The notes: generated by a model not told the origin, from the sequence alone. DNA of 64,000 nucleotides from Pseudomonas fluorescens (GCF_900636825.1 NZ_LR134318.1:4708001-4772000); one strand, 5' to 3'. Shown: positions 1-8,702, counted from the first letter of the stretch. Made by a program: numbers and translations.

Positions 1-449
1 TCCAGATCGCTGGCCTGCCCGGCCACGCCTTGCTGCTGCTTGCTTTGATCGAGGAGCTTGCCTTCCAACTGCTTGAGCTGCAGTTTCAATGCTTCGCTAT
101 CACTGGAGACATTGCTTTGGCTGGCGACGACCTTGCCGGAAATGTCCTGCAGACGCCCCGCCGCTTCTTCACTGATCCGCGCGAAGCTTTCCTGCGTCGC
201 GACCAATTGCTGTTCCATCAGCGAAATCTGCTGGAAGCTCCACCACGCCAGACCGATGAAGGCGAAGAACAGCGCTCCCACCAGTGCCCACAACGGCCCG
301 GTGCTGGCTGATTTGACCTTGACTACCGGGGCTGTGCGCGAATGCACCGAAGTGCGCTTGGTGGTCGGAATGTCATCGTCGTCGAAGGTGTCGGCGCGCA
401 GGCTCGGGACATCGTCGAAATCGTCGTGGGCATCGTTACGGATGGGCAT
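1..449 (-). CDS. Membrane-anchored coiled-coil protein, partial (C-terminus beyond window)
   Basis: The reading frame opens with ATG at 449 and is open to the left edge (149 codons), so the C-terminus is missing. The first 50 residues are hydrophilic and rich in Asp and Thr. They are followed by one hydrophobic segment at about residues 52-73 (GPLWALVGALFF...), then a Gln/Glu/Leu/Ser-rich stretch that looks like coiled coil. The layout suggests a cytoplasmic N-terminus, one membrane pass and a periplasmic coiled coil. I recognise no enzymatic domain. A conserved protein of this kind sits beside the epimerase/argP genes in other pseudomonads. Function is unknown. Confidence 0.75.
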   Translation of the reverse strand, partial: MPIRNDAHDDFDDVPSLRADTFDDDDIPTTKRTSVHSRTAPVVKVKSASTGPLWALVGALFFAFIGLAWWSFQQISLMEQQLVATQESFARISEEAAGRLQDISGKVVASQSNVSSDSEALKLQLKQLEGKLLDQSKQQQGVAGQASDL

Positions 450-565
450 TGAGGCGACCTTTGTGAAACTCGGTGATAGCTGAATGCTGCGAAGTATAAC
501 CGCCGCAGCCGCAGGCATTGACCCTCAACCCGCGGTGCGGTTCAGTGCCGCCCGGCCGAATCGTT

Positions 566-1558
566 TCAACGAATGTCCTGAGCTTTCCACCAGTGGCAGA
601 ACTCGTCGAGTGCCGTCCACAGGCTGACTTTCGGATCGTAGTCGAGATAATGCCGGGCGCGCGCGATGTCGAGGGTGAAATTTTTCTTCATCACTTGCAT
701 GCCCAGGCGTGACAGCGTCGGCTCGGGTCGGCCCGGCCAGAGTTTGCAGACACCTTCATTCAGCGCCGCGACGCTGTAGGCGAGTCCGTAGGATCGGTAT
801 TTCGTCACCTGCGGCACTTCCATTTTGCGCATCACGTAATTGACCACATCCCACAACGGCACCGGCGCGCCGTTGCTGATGTTGTAGGCCTTGCCCAACG
901 CCGAACCGGCAGCGAGCAGACTGCTGAGCATGGCTTCGTTGAGGTTCTGCACGCTGGTGAAATCGACTTTGTTGAGGCCGTTGCCAATGATCGCCAGACG
1001 CCCCTTGCGCTGCATGTTCAGCAGCCGCGGGAAGATGCTCATGTCGCCGGCGCCGGTGACGAAACGCGGGCGCAGGGCGATGGTTTCCAGACCGAACTCC
1101 TGGGCGCCGAAGACCTTTTGCTCGGCCAGATACTTGGTTGCAGCGTAGTGATGTTTGAAACGTTTTGGCACTTGCTCTTCGGTCAGATTGAGGTGATCGC
1201 GGCCATCAAAATAGATCGAGGGCGAAGACAGGTGCACCAGACGCCGCACCCGCTGTTTCAGGCAGGCTTCGACGACGTTTTCGGTGACCTCGACGTTACC
1301 CTGGTGAAAGTCCTGATAACGCCCCCACAAACCGACGGCGCCAGCGCAATTCACCACCGCTTCGACATCGGAACACAATTCACGCACCAGGTCCGGGTCG
1401 GTCAGATCGCCCGGAATGAACTCGGCGCCGCGACGCACCAGATGCTCGACGCTCTCGGCCCGGCGGCCGTTGACCCGCACGTCCAGGCCCTGCTCAAGGG
1501 CGAAACGCGCAAAGCGTCCGCCGATGAAGCCACTTGCGCCGGTAACGAGAATCTTCAT
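566..1558 (-). CDS. NAD-dependent epimerase/dehydratase (extended SDR)
   Basis: A 330-residue extended short-chain dehydrogenase. The N-terminal Rossmann motif GASGFIGG lies at about residues 7-14 and the catalytic YxxxK (YAATK) at about 138-142, downstream of a Ser-rich strand (HLSSPS). The family oxidises, reduces or epimerises nucleotide sugars, sterols or related alcohols with NAD(P); the substrate cannot be told from sequence. A longer frame begins upstream at 1594, but the ATG at 1558 places MKILVTGASG at the protein start and has a GGAG box eight bases before it. It lies downstream of argP on the same strand, separated by an inverted repeat. Confidence 0.9.
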   Translation of the reverse strand: MKILVTGASGFIGGRFARFALEQGLDVRVNGRRAESVEHLVRRGAEFIPGDLTDPDLVRELCSDVEAVVNCAGAVGLWGRYQDFHQGNVEVTENVVEACLKQRVRRLVHLSSPSIYFDGRDHLNLTEEQVPKRFKHHYAATKYLAEQKVFGAQEFGLETIALRPRFVTGAGDMSIFPRLLNMQRKGRLAIIGNGLNKVDFTSVQNLNEAMLSSLLAAGSALGKAYNISNGAPVPLWDVVNYVMRKMEVPQVTKYRSYGLAYSVAALNEGVCKLWPGRPEPTLSRLGMQVMKKNFTLDIARARHYLDYDPKVSLWTALDEFCHWWKAQDIR

Positions 1559-1582
1559 GCACAACTCCAACAAAAAAGCAGC

Positions 1583-1657
1583 CTCAAGCGTCAAGCTTCC
1601 AGCTGCAAGTTTAAAACGGTACGCAGCGCTTCACTTGCCGCTTGCAGCTTGACGCTT
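1583..1657. repeat. Imperfect inverted repeat between argP and epimerase
   Basis: Left arm 1583-1609 (CTCAAGCGTCAAGCTTCCAG...) pairs with right arm 1634-1657 (CTTGCCGCTTGCAGCTTGAC...), giving a long imperfect hairpin with a loop of about 25 bases. The right arm overlaps the argP stop codon. It may end argP transcription or be a short dispersed repeat of a family different from the GTAGGAG REPs. Confidence 0.6.
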
Positions 1658-2555
1658 ATGGCTGTTTCCAGGGCACCAGCCATTGCGCAGAGGCGCGCAC
1701 CAATTGCTCGGTCAACAGGCCCAGCAACTGCCCGCCATTGCGCCAATGATGCCAGTACAACGGCACATCGATCGGTTTATCTGGCAGCAACTCGCGCAAC
1801 GTGCCGCGTTGCAATTGCTCGCGTCCTTGCAGTTCCGGCACCAACCCCCAGCCAAGTCCGGCCTCGGTCAGGCGAATAAAACCTTCTGAAGACGGGCATA
1901 AATGGTGCTCGAAAGCGCCATCGACACCGAGCGAGGCGAGATAGCGATGCTGCAGAAAATCATCCGGGCCAAACACCAGCGCCGGCGTGCGCGGCAATCG
2001 TTCGGCACGCACGCCGTCGGGAAAATGCCGTTCGATGAACGCCGGACTGGCCAGCGCGCGATAGCGCATGGCGCCGAGCAAGACGCTGCGCGCGCCGGCC
2101 ACCGGCCGTTCACTGGCACACAGGCACGCGGCGACTTCGCCGGCGCGCATGCGTTTGAGCCCCACTGTTTGATCTTCCACAACCAGATCCAGCAATAAAT
2201 GCTGCTCAGCGCAAAAATCCCCCACCGCCCCGGCCCACCAAGTGGCAAGGCTGTCGGCATTGAGCGCAATGCGCAGACGTTCCGCCAGCCCCTCTTCATC
2301 GAGTGCCGGCACCAGCGTCTGCAGGTCGCGTTCCAGCAAGCGCACCTGCTGCACGTGGTTGAGCAAGCGCCGGCCAATTTCCGTAGGCGCTGGCGGCGTG
2401 CCGCGCACCAGCACCGGTTGGCCGACCCGCGCCTCAAGCAACTTGATGCGCTGCGAGATGGCTGACTGCGACAGACCGAGTATCTGCGCGGCCCTCTCGA
2501 ATCCTGCCTGCTCGACGACTGCGGCCAGAGCAGAAAGCAACTTGTAGTCGAACAT
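1656..2555 (-). CDS. argP: LysR-type regulator ArgP (IciA)
   Basis: A 299-residue LysR-family protein, the usual length. The N-terminal winged helix-turn-helix covers about residues 15-40 (AAQILGLSQSAISQRIKLLE), followed by the effector-binding domain. In enterics ArgP senses lysine/arginine and activates the basic amino-acid exporter argO. Here it is divergent from an ACT-domain protein and a LysE/ArgO exporter, the expected target, with a 96-base shared promoter region. An upstream start at 2630 is possible in frame, but MFDYKLLSAL at 2555 fits the family N-terminus. Product assignment is firm; the effector is inferred from homologues. Confidence 0.93.
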   Translation of the reverse strand: MFDYKLLSALAAVVEQAGFERAAQILGLSQSAISQRIKLLEARVGQPVLVRGTPPAPTEIGRRLLNHVQQVRLLERDLQTLVPALDEEGLAERLRIALNADSLATWWAGAVGDFCAEQHLLLDLVVEDQTVGLKRMRAGEVAACLCASERPVAGARSVLLGAMRYRALASPAFIERHFPDGVRAERLPRTPALVFGPDDFLQHRYLASLGVDGAFEHHLCPSSEGFIRLTEAGLGWGLVPELQGREQLQRGTLRELLPDKPIDVPLYWHHWRNGGQLLGLLTEQLVRASAQWLVPWKQP

Positions 2556-2651
2556 CAGTTTTCCTAATGAGCGATCAGCATTATTGGTTTTTCTTATACA
2601 GCCTTCGCCGGGAGAATAGCCAGCAAGCACTCTCTTTTCAGGAATAACTTC

Positions 2652-3053
2652 ATGGCCGGTGAAACCTCTCTCTCGACTTTATTGCGCAGCATGAGTCCAC
2701 AACTCAACGCCGGCGATTACGTGTTCTGCACCCTGGGCGACAGTCGGATACCCGATGGCCTGGAAGTGATCGGCAGCTTCCGTGAACAGGAAGGCCTGAC
2801 GCTGATTCTTGAACGTTCACAGGCCGAACAGGCCGGGTTCAGTTTCGATTACGTCGCCGCGTGGATCACTTTGAATGTGCATTCGGCATTGCAGGCGGTC
2901 GGCCTCACCGCCGCGTTCGCCACCGCGCTGGGTCAGGCCGGCATCAGTTGCAACGTGATCGCCGGCTACTACCACGACCATCTGTTTGTCGGCCGGGCCG
3001 ACGCCGAACGCGCCATGCACGTGCTGCGCGACCTTGCAGCCAACGCGGAGTAA
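2652..3053 (+). CDS. ACT domain-containing protein
   Basis: A 133-residue protein resembling the paired ACT_3/ACT_7 domain proteins often found beside LysE exporters (motifs SRIPDGLEVIGSF near residue 30, then SALQAVGLTAA and GISCNVIAGYYHDH). ACT domains bind amino acids, so a role in sensing or limiting amino-acid levels next to the ArgP/LysE exporter is a reasonable inference, not shown. It starts 96 bases from argP on the opposite strand and ends five bases before the lysE start, so the two are almost certainly co-transcribed. Confidence 0.88.
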   Translation: MAGETSLSTLLRSMSPQLNAGDYVFCTLGDSRIPDGLEVIGSFREQEGLTLILERSQAEQAGFSFDYVAAWITLNVHSALQAVGLTAAFATALGQAGISCNVIAGYYHDHLFVGRADAERAMHVLRDLAANAE

Positions 3054-3058
3054 CACCT

Positions 3059-3661
3059 ATGTGGCAAAGCTATGTGAACGGTCTGTTGGTGGCGCTGGGG
3101 TTGATCATGGCGATCGGCACGCAGAACGCGTTTGTTCTCGCGCAGAGCCTGCGCCGTGAGCACCATTTGCCGGTGGCGGCACTCTGCGTGGTCTGCGACG
3201 CGCTGCTGGTGGCCGCCGGGGTCTTCGGGCTGGCGACCGTGCTGGCGCAGAACCCGACGCTGCTGGCGATTGCCCGCTGGGGCGGCGTGACGTTCCTGAT
3301 CTGGTACGGCAGCCAGGCGCTGCGCCGGGCCTGTTCGAAACAGAGTCTTGATCAAGGCCAGAATCAGACCGTCCGCTCGCTACGCGCAGTGATGCTCAGC
3401 GCGCTCGCGGTGACACTGCTCAATCCACACGTTTATCTGGATACCGTGCTGCTGATCGGCTCGCTCGGCGCGCAACAATTGGTGCCCGCCGCTTATGTGG
3501 TTGGCGCGGCGAGCGCTTCGCTGCTGTGGTTTTTCACTCTGGCACTGGGCGCCGCGTGGCTGGCACCGTGGCTGGCTCGGCCGAGTACCTGGCGGATTCT
3601 CGATCTGGTGGTCGCGCTGATGATGTTCACGGTGGCGGCACAGTTGATTATCGCCAGCTGA
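3059..3661 (+). CDS. argO: LysE/ArgO family amino-acid exporter
   Basis: A 200-residue integral membrane protein with about six hydrophobic segments. It has the LysE hallmarks GLIMAIGTQNAFVL near the N-terminus (residues 14-27) and LNPHVYLDT in the middle. It exports basic amino acids, mainly arginine in ArgO, protecting against toxic analogues or excess dipeptide-derived arginine. The ATG at 3059 follows the ACT gene by five bases; a longer frame from 2861 runs inside the ACT gene and is rejected. Divergent argP suggests ArgP-controlled expression. The symbol rests on family plus context; the substrate has not been demonstrated here. Confidence 0.85.
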   Translation: MWQSYVNGLLVALGLIMAIGTQNAFVLAQSLRREHHLPVAALCVVCDALLVAAGVFGLATVLAQNPTLLAIARWGGVTFLIWYGSQALRRACSKQSLDQGQNQTVRSLRAVMLSALAVTLLNPHVYLDTVLLIGSLGAQQLVPAAYVVGAASASLLWFFTLALGAAWLAPWLARPSTWRILDLVVALMMFTVAAQLIIAS

Positions 3662-3837
3662 TTTATTCCAAACCGCTCTGGAACCTCTTTCCCACACAGT
3701 TGTTGCGTGGTTATGCCGCAACCCCGGTGCTATGATCCGAACCCTGCGCCGCAAAGAGTAAAAACTCGCCGGCGCATTTCTGGCCGCCCGTGATCGGCCT
3801 TGCGCTCACCGCAACAGACCTGATTAGGAGAATCATC

Positions 3838-4434
3838 ATGGCTTTCGAATTGCCGCCGCTGCCTTACGCACACGATGCCCTGCAGCCGCACATTTCCAAG
3901 GAAACCCTGGAATACCACCACGACAAGCACCACAACACCTATGTCGTGAACCTGAACAACCTGGTGCCAGGCACCGAGTTCGAAGGCAAGACCCTGGAAG
4001 AAATCGTCAAGACTTCCTCGGGCGGTATCTTCAACAACGCCGCTCAGGTCTGGAACCACACTTTCTACTGGAACTGCCTGGCGCCAAACGCCGGTGGTCA
4101 ACCAACCGGCGCGCTGGCTGAAGCCATCAATGCAGCGTTCGGTTCGTTCGACAAGTTCAAGGAAGAGTTCAGCAAAACTTCGATCGGCACCTTCGGTTCC
4201 GGCTGGGGCTGGCTGGTGAAAAAGGCTGACGGTTCCCTGGCTCTGGCCAGCACCATCGGCGCCGGCAACCCGCTGACCAGCGGCGACACCCCGCTGCTGA
4301 CCTGCGACGTCTGGGAACACGCTTACTACATCGACTACCGCAACGTTCGTCCAAAGTATGTCGAAGCGTTCTGGAACCTGGTCAACTGGAAGTTCGTTGC
4401 CGAGCAGTTCGAAGGCAAAACCTTCACCGCTTAA
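3838..4434 (+). CDS. sodB: Iron superoxide dismutase
   Basis: A 198-residue FeSOD, full length. It converts superoxide to oxygen and hydrogen peroxide in the cytoplasm. Metal ligands are visible: His27 region (LEYHHDKHH), His74 (WNHTFYWNCL), and the Asp/His pair in CDVWEHAYYIDY. Gln in the segment AGGQPTG and other positions fit the Fe rather than the Mn type. A TAGGAG ribosome site lies ahead of the ATG at 3838. A strong terminator follows, so it is monocistronic. The gene precedes bifA as in P. aeruginosa. Iron-dependent control through Fur/PrrF is known for relatives; I saw no clear Fur box here. Confidence 0.98.
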   Translation: MAFELPPLPYAHDALQPHISKETLEYHHDKHHNTYVVNLNNLVPGTEFEGKTLEEIVKTSSGGIFNNAAQVWNHTFYWNCLAPNAGGQPTGALAEAINAAFGSFDKFKEEFSKTSIGTFGSGWGWLVKKADGSLALASTIGAGNPLTSGDTPLLTCDVWEHAYYIDYRNVRPKYVEAFWNLVNWKFVAEQFEGKTFTA

Positions 4435-4448
4435 GCTGCGCGCCAGTC

Positions 4449-4477
4449 AAAAAACCCGGCTATTGCCGGGTTTTTTA
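4449..4477 (+). terminator. Rho-independent terminator of sodB
   Basis: AACCCGGC-tatt-GCCGGGTT stem followed by six T residues, 15 bases after the sodB stop. Confidence 0.93.
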
Positions 4478-4661
4478 TGCCTGTGATTTATTACACCCTA
4501 CTGAAACCCAGGAACATTAAACGCTTCTGGTCTTTGTGAGAGCTACCACAGGCGTCCTACACAAGGACAGCCTTGTTCCCACAGCAAATGCAGCCTCAAG
4601 TGGCTTGCCGCCGTGGCGCAGCGGGCTAACATCAAACCAGAAGAAAATTGTTCCGAATCGC

Positions 4662-4690
4662 TCAAGTTGAGGGCTGCATTTACCGACATA
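4662..4690 (+). promoter_or_regulatory. Possible sigma-28 (FliA) promoter for bifA
   Basis: The 406-base gap 4435-4840 between sodB and bifA holds the sodB terminator and otherwise no gene I can support. TCAAG at 4662 and CCGACAT at 4683 are spaced 16 bases apart. The FliA pattern is TCAAG-N15-CCGATA, so this is a near match with one extra base and one mismatch. FliA-dependent bifA expression has been reported in P. putida as I remember it, which makes the site plausible. It leaves a 5' leader of roughly 140 bases. Confidence 0.4.
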
Positions 4691-4840
4691 GTACAAACCG
4701 CGGCGAAGAATCCACCGCAGCCTTTGGGCCAAGGTCCTGGACGAATGAGCCGGGGTCCGATTGTCCCTTTGACTGACAACCCGGGATTGCCAATACTCAT
4801 GGCAACTTGACGCTACCCGCACGGAACAAGGAATACCTCT

Positions 4841-6892
4841 TTGAAGCTGGAACTCAAGAACAGCTTGTCGGTGAAGTTGCTCCGGGTCGTGCTCCTGTCG
4901 GCATTGATCGTCGGCGTAGTCTTGAGCTGCGCGCAGATTGTCTTCGACGCTTACAAAACCCGTCAGGCAGTGGCGGGTGACGCCGAGCGCATTCTCGATA
5001 TGTTCCGTGACCCCTCGACGCAGGCCGTGTACAGCCTCGACCGCGAGATGGGCATGCAGGTGATCGAAGGCCTGTTTCAGGATGACGCCGTGCGGCAGGC
5101 CTCCATCGGCCACCCCAACGAAGCCATGCTCGCGCAGAAATCGCGCGATCTGCAGCATTCCAACAGCCGCTGGCTGACTGACGTGATTCTCGGCAAGGAG
5201 CGCACCTTCACCACGCAACTGGTGGGACGTGGCCCTTACAGCGAGTATTACGGCGATCTGAGTATCACCCTCGACACCGCCACCTACGGCGAAGGGTTTA
5301 TCATCAGTTCGGTGATCATCTTCATTTCCGGCGTGTTGCGCGCGCTGGCCATGGCGCTTGTGCTGTATCTGGTTTATCACTGGCTGCTGACCAAACCGTT
5401 GTCGCGGATCATCGAGCATCTCACCGAGATCAACCCGGATCGGCCCAGCGAACACAAGATTCCTCAGCTCAAGGGCCACGAAAAAAACGAACTGGGCATC
5501 TGGATCAACACCGCCAACCAATTGCTCGAATCCATCGAGCGCAATACCCACTTACGCCACGAAGCGGAAAACAGCCTGCTGCGCATGGCCCAGTACGATT
5601 TCCTCACCGGCCTGCCAAACCGTCAGCAATTGCAGCAGCAACTGGACAAGATCCTCGTCGACGCCGGCAAGCTGCAACGCCGGGTCGCCGTGCTGGTCGT
5701 GGGACTGGATGATTTCAAAGGCATCAACGAGCAATTCAGCTACCAGACCGGTGACCAGTTGTTACTGGCGCTGGCGGATCGCCTGCGCGCCCACAGCGGT
5801 CGCCTGGGCGCCCTCGCCCGTTTGGGTGGCGATCAGTTCGCACTGGTTCAGGCCGACATCGAACAGCCTTACGAGGCGGCGGAACTGGCGCAAAGCATTC
5901 TTGACGATCTGGAGGCGCCATTCGCGCTCGGCGATCAGGAGATCCGTCTGCGCGCGACCATCGGCATCACTTTGTTCCCGGAGGATGGCGACAGCACCGA
6001 GAAGCTGTTGCAGAAGGCCGAGCAGACCATGACGCTGGCCAAGACCCGTTCGCGCAACCGTTACCAGTTTTACATTGCCAGCGTCGACAGCGAGATGCGC
6101 CGCCGGCGCGAGCTGGAAAAAGACCTGCGCGATGCGCTGATCCGCGACCAGTTCTATCTGGTCTATCAGCCGCAGATCAGTTATCGCGATCAGCGCGTTG
6201 TCGGGGTCGAAGCGCTGATTCGCTGGCAGCATCCGGAACACGGTCTGGTGCCGCCAGACCTGTTCATCCCGCTGGCGGAACAGAACGGCACGATCATCGC
6301 CATCGGCGAATGGGTGCTGGATCAGGCCTGCAAGCAATTACGCGACTGGCACGATCAGGGCTTCGCCGATCTGCGCATGGCGGTGAACCTGTCAACCGTG
6401 CAGTTGCATCACGCCGAGCTGCCGCGGGTGGTCAACAATCTGTTGCAGATGTATCGCCTGCCACCGCGCAGCCTCGAACTGGAGGTCACCGAAACCGGCC
6501 TCATGGAAGACATCAGCACCGCTGCCCAACATTTGCTGAGCCTGCGGCGCTCCGGCGCACTGATTGCCATCGACGACTTCGGCACCGGTTATTCATCGCT
6601 GAGCTATCTGAAAAGCCTGCCGCTGGACAAGATCAAGATCGACAAGAGTTTCGTGCAGGATCTGCTGGATGACGACGACGACGCGACCATCGTTCGCGCA
6701 ATCATTCAGTTGGGCAAGAGCCTGGGCATGCAGGTGATTGCCGAGGGCGTGGAGACCGCCGAACAGGAAAGCTACATCATTTCCGAAGGCTGCCACGAAG
6801 GTCAGGGCTATTACTACAGCAAGCCGCTGCCGGCGCGCGAGCTGGGCAACTACCTCAAGCAGGCGCAGCGCAGCAACGCGGCCATTCTATAA
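4841..6892 (+). CDS. bifA: c-di-GMP phosphodiesterase BifA (degenerate GGDEF + EAL)
   Basis: A 683-residue inner-membrane protein. The N-terminal transmembrane helix is at about 12-32, a periplasmic domain follows to about 150, and a second helix lies at about 155-180 leading into a HAMP-like linker. The GGDEF domain (about 245-405) has the site GGDQF at 329-333, matching the inactive form known in P. aeruginosa BifA. The EAL domain (about 420-670) has EALIRWQHP at 457 and IDDFGTGYSSL, so it should hydrolyse c-di-GMP, lowering biofilm formation and favouring swarming. The start is TTG at 4841 with an AAGGA box 8 bases upstream. Position after sodB matches P. aeruginosa PA4366-PA4367. Confidence 0.95.
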   Translation: MKLELKNSLSVKLLRVVLLSALIVGVVLSCAQIVFDAYKTRQAVAGDAERILDMFRDPSTQAVYSLDREMGMQVIEGLFQDDAVRQASIGHPNEAMLAQKSRDLQHSNSRWLTDVILGKERTFTTQLVGRGPYSEYYGDLSITLDTATYGEGFIISSVIIFISGVLRALAMALVLYLVYHWLLTKPLSRIIEHLTEINPDRPSEHKIPQLKGHEKNELGIWINTANQLLESIERNTHLRHEAENSLLRMAQYDFLTGLPNRQQLQQQLDKILVDAGKLQRRVAVLVVGLDDFKGINEQFSYQTGDQLLLALADRLRAHSGRLGALARLGGDQFALVQADIEQPYEAAELAQSILDDLEAPFALGDQEIRLRATIGITLFPEDGDSTEKLLQKAEQTMTLAKTRSRNRYQFYIASVDSEMRRRRELEKDLRDALIRDQFYLVYQPQISYRDQRVVGVEALIRWQHPEHGLVPPDLFIPLAEQNGTIIAIGEWVLDQACKQLRDWHDQGFADLRMAVNLSTVQLHHAELPRVVNNLLQMYRLPPRSLELEVTETGLMEDISTAAQHLLSLRRSGALIAIDDFGTGYSSLSYLKSLPLDKIKIDKSFVQDLLDDDDDATIVRAIIQLGKSLGMQVIAEGVETAEQESYIISEGCHEGQGYYYSKPLPARELGNYLKQAQRSNAAIL

Positions 6893-6927
6893 GATCAAAA
6901 GATCGCAGCCTTCGGCAGCTCCTACAT
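6893..6927. repeat. REP element after bifA
   Basis: GATCAAAAGATCGCAGCCTTCGGCAGCTCCTAC, one inverted REP unit, begins immediately after the bifA TAA codon. Confidence 0.9.
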
Positions 6928-6941
6928 TTGAAATGCATTCC

Positions 6942-7217
6942 CCTGTAGGAGCTGACGAGTGAAACGAGGGCGCGATCTTTTGCTCTTCATGCGCAAATAA
7001 GAAATATTTCCAGCCACGCCTTTACACTCGTTCCCCCCTGTAGGAGCTGACGAGTGAAACGAGCCTGCGATCTTTTGCTCTTCATGCGCAAATAAGAAAT
7101 ATTTCCAGCCACGCCTTTACACTCGTTCCCCCCCTGTAGGAGCTGACGAGTGAAACGAGGCTGCGATCTTTTGCTCTTCATGCGCAAATAAGAAATATTT
7201 CCAGCCACGCCTTTACA
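6942..7217. repeat. Three-copy tandem array (95-96 bp unit) containing a REP variant
   Basis: The unit starts with TGTAGGAGCTGACGAGTGAAACGAG at 6944, 7039 and 7135 (periods 95 and 96) and continues with a non-REP segment ending in CACGCCTTTACAC. Copies differ by only a few bases. Each unit carries the perfect 10-base palindrome GAAATATTTC (7001, 7096 and 7192). The copy nearest icmP is probably the native upstream sequence and the other two are duplications. The array fills most of the 409-base gap between bifA and icmP. Identical spacers exclude a CRISPR. Confidence 0.93.
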
Positions 7218-7242
7218 CATAATGCGAAAGATTTGCATTATG
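7218..7242. promoter_or_regulatory. Fur-box-like palindrome upstream of icmP
   Basis: CATAATGC-N9-GCATTATG is a perfect inverted repeat with 8-base arms. The core AATGCGAAAGATTTGCATT resembles Pseudomonas Fur sites; each half aligned to GATAATGATAATCATTATC gives about 12 of 19 matches. It lies 60 bases before the icmP ATG, just downstream of the tandem array. Iron repression of this operon would fit the iron-binding imelysin family. Confidence 0.6.
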
Positions 7243-7301
7243 TCGCAGTTTTGCGCACCCCCAGCGCGAGTCCACTCAACTATCGAAGCAGGATGTTCGC
7301 C

Positions 7302-8654
7302 ATGATTCGTATGCCTCTGGCTACCGCCAGTCTGCTGGCCATCGCTATTTCCCTCGCCGGTTGCGGCGAAGGCAAAGACAAAGAAAAAGCCTCCGAAATG
7401 ACGCCCGCCTCCAGCAGCGCTGCTCCAGCCCCTGCCGCTACGCCTGCGCCTGCTGCCGGTAAAGTCGACGAAGCCGCCGCCAAGGCCGTGGTCGCGCATT
7501 ACGCCGACATGGTCTTCGCCGTTTACAGCGATGCCGAATCCACCGCGAAAACCCTGCAAACCGCCGTTGACGCTTTCCTCGCCAAGCCGGATGCCGACAC
7601 CCTGAAAGCCGCCAAGGCTGCCTGGGTCGCCGCGCGCGTTCCGTATCTGCAGAGCGAAGTGTTCCGCTTCGGCAACACGATCATTGATGACTGGGAAGGT
7701 CAGGTTAACGCCTGGCCACTGGACGAAGGCCTGATCGACTACGTCGACAAATCCTACGAGCATGCACTGGGTAACCCGGGCGCCACCGCCAACATCATCG
7801 CCAACACCGAAGTACAGGTCGGCGAAGACAAGGTCGACGTGAAAGAGATCACCCCGGAAAAACTCGCCAGCCTCAATGAGCTGGGCGGTTCCGAGGCCAA
7901 CGTTGCTACCGGCTACCACGCCATCGAATTCCTGCTCTGGGGTCAAGACCTCAATGGCACCGGTCCTGGCGCCGGCAACCGTCCTGCATCGGATTACCTG
8001 GAAGGCGCCGGCGCTACCGGTGGCCACAATGATCGTCGTCGCGCCTATCTGAAGTCCGTGACCCAACTGCTGGTCAGCGATCTGGAAGAAATGGTCGGCA
8101 ACTGGAAGCCGAACGTGGCTGACAACTATCGCGCCACTCTGGAAGCCGAGCCCGGCGAAACCGGTCTGCGCAAAATGCTCTTCGGCATGGGCAGCCTGTC
8201 CCTGGGTGAACTGGCCGGCGAGCGCATGAAGGTTTCTCTGGAAGCCAACTCGCCAGAAGACGAGCAGGACTGCTTCAGCGACAACACTCACTACTCGCAC
8301 TTCTACGATGCCAAAGGCGTGCGTAACGTCTACCTCGGCGAATATACCCGCGTGGACGGCACCAAGTTGAACGGCGCCAGCCTGTCGTCGCTGGTGGCGA
8401 AGGCCGATCCGGCCGCCGACACCGCGTTGAAAGCCGATCTGGCTGCCACCGAAGCGAAGATCCAGGTCATGGTCGATCACGCCAACAAGGGTGAGCACTA
8501 CGACCAGTTGATCGCCGCCGGCAACACCGCGGGCAATCAAGTGGTACGCGACGCCATCGCCGCACTGGTCAAACAGACCGGTTCGATCGAAGCCGCCGCC
8601 GGCAAACTGGGCATCAGCGATCTGAACCCGGACAACGCCGATCACGAGTTCTGA
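7302..8654 (+). CDS. icmP: Imelysin-family lipoprotein IcmP (peptidase M75-like)
   Basis: A 450-residue predicted lipoprotein with signal ISLAGCGEGK (lipobox Cys near residue 20) and a low-complexity Ala/Pro linker, then an imelysin domain. The family motif GxHxxE is intact as GYHAIE at residues 204-209. Imelysins bind iron in the periplasm or on the outer membrane; the P. aeruginosa homologue was named insulin-cleaving metalloproteinase, though protease activity of the family is doubtful. The start at 7302 has an AGGA box 8 bases upstream and gives a clean signal peptide; the in-frame ATG at 7293 lacks one. It heads an iron-related cluster and ends with its own terminator. Confidence 0.92.
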   Translation: MIRMPLATASLLAIAISLAGCGEGKDKEKASEMTPASSSAAPAPAATPAPAAGKVDEAAAKAVVAHYADMVFAVYSDAESTAKTLQTAVDAFLAKPDADTLKAAKAAWVAARVPYLQSEVFRFGNTIIDDWEGQVNAWPLDEGLIDYVDKSYEHALGNPGATANIIANTEVQVGEDKVDVKEITPEKLASLNELGGSEANVATGYHAIEFLLWGQDLNGTGPGAGNRPASDYLEGAGATGGHNDRRRAYLKSVTQLLVSDLEEMVGNWKPNVADNYRATLEAEPGETGLRKMLFGMGSLSLGELAGERMKVSLEANSPEDEQDCFSDNTHYSHFYDAKGVRNVYLGEYTRVDGTKLNGASLSSLVAKADPAADTALKADLAATEAKIQVMVDHANKGEHYDQLIAAGNTAGNQVVRDAIAALVKQTGSIEAAAGKLGISDLNPDNADHEF

Positions 8655-8670
8655 TCAACGCGTGCGCTTC

Positions 8671-8702
8671 AAAAAAAAGGCGACCTTCGGGTCGCCTTTT
8701 TC
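8671..8702 (+). terminator. Terminator after icmP
   Basis: AAAAGGCGACC-ttc-GGGTCGCCTTTTTC hairpin 17 bases after the icmP stop. It separates icmP from the following di-haem gene, at least partly. Confidence 0.92.

Noticed and set aside
4435..4840. Small RNA or riboswitch in the sodB-bifA gap
   Set aside because: Apart from the sodB terminator no further terminator hairpin or known aptamer motif was seen, so no RNA gene can be supported.
4517..5551. 344-codon minus-strand frame across the bifA start region
   Set aside because: Overlaps the conserved N-terminal half of bifA in antisense and extends into the non-coding gap; no ribosome site or homologous motif.
6942..7217. Possible CRISPR array
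   Set aside because: The whole 95-base unit repeats, so there are no unique spacers; it is a tandem duplication containing a REP. The same holds for 21721-22042.
6987..8645. 552-codon open frame opposite icmP
   Set aside because: Antisense to icmP; its C-terminal coding end in the tandem array yields repeated peptides, a product of the DNA repeats.
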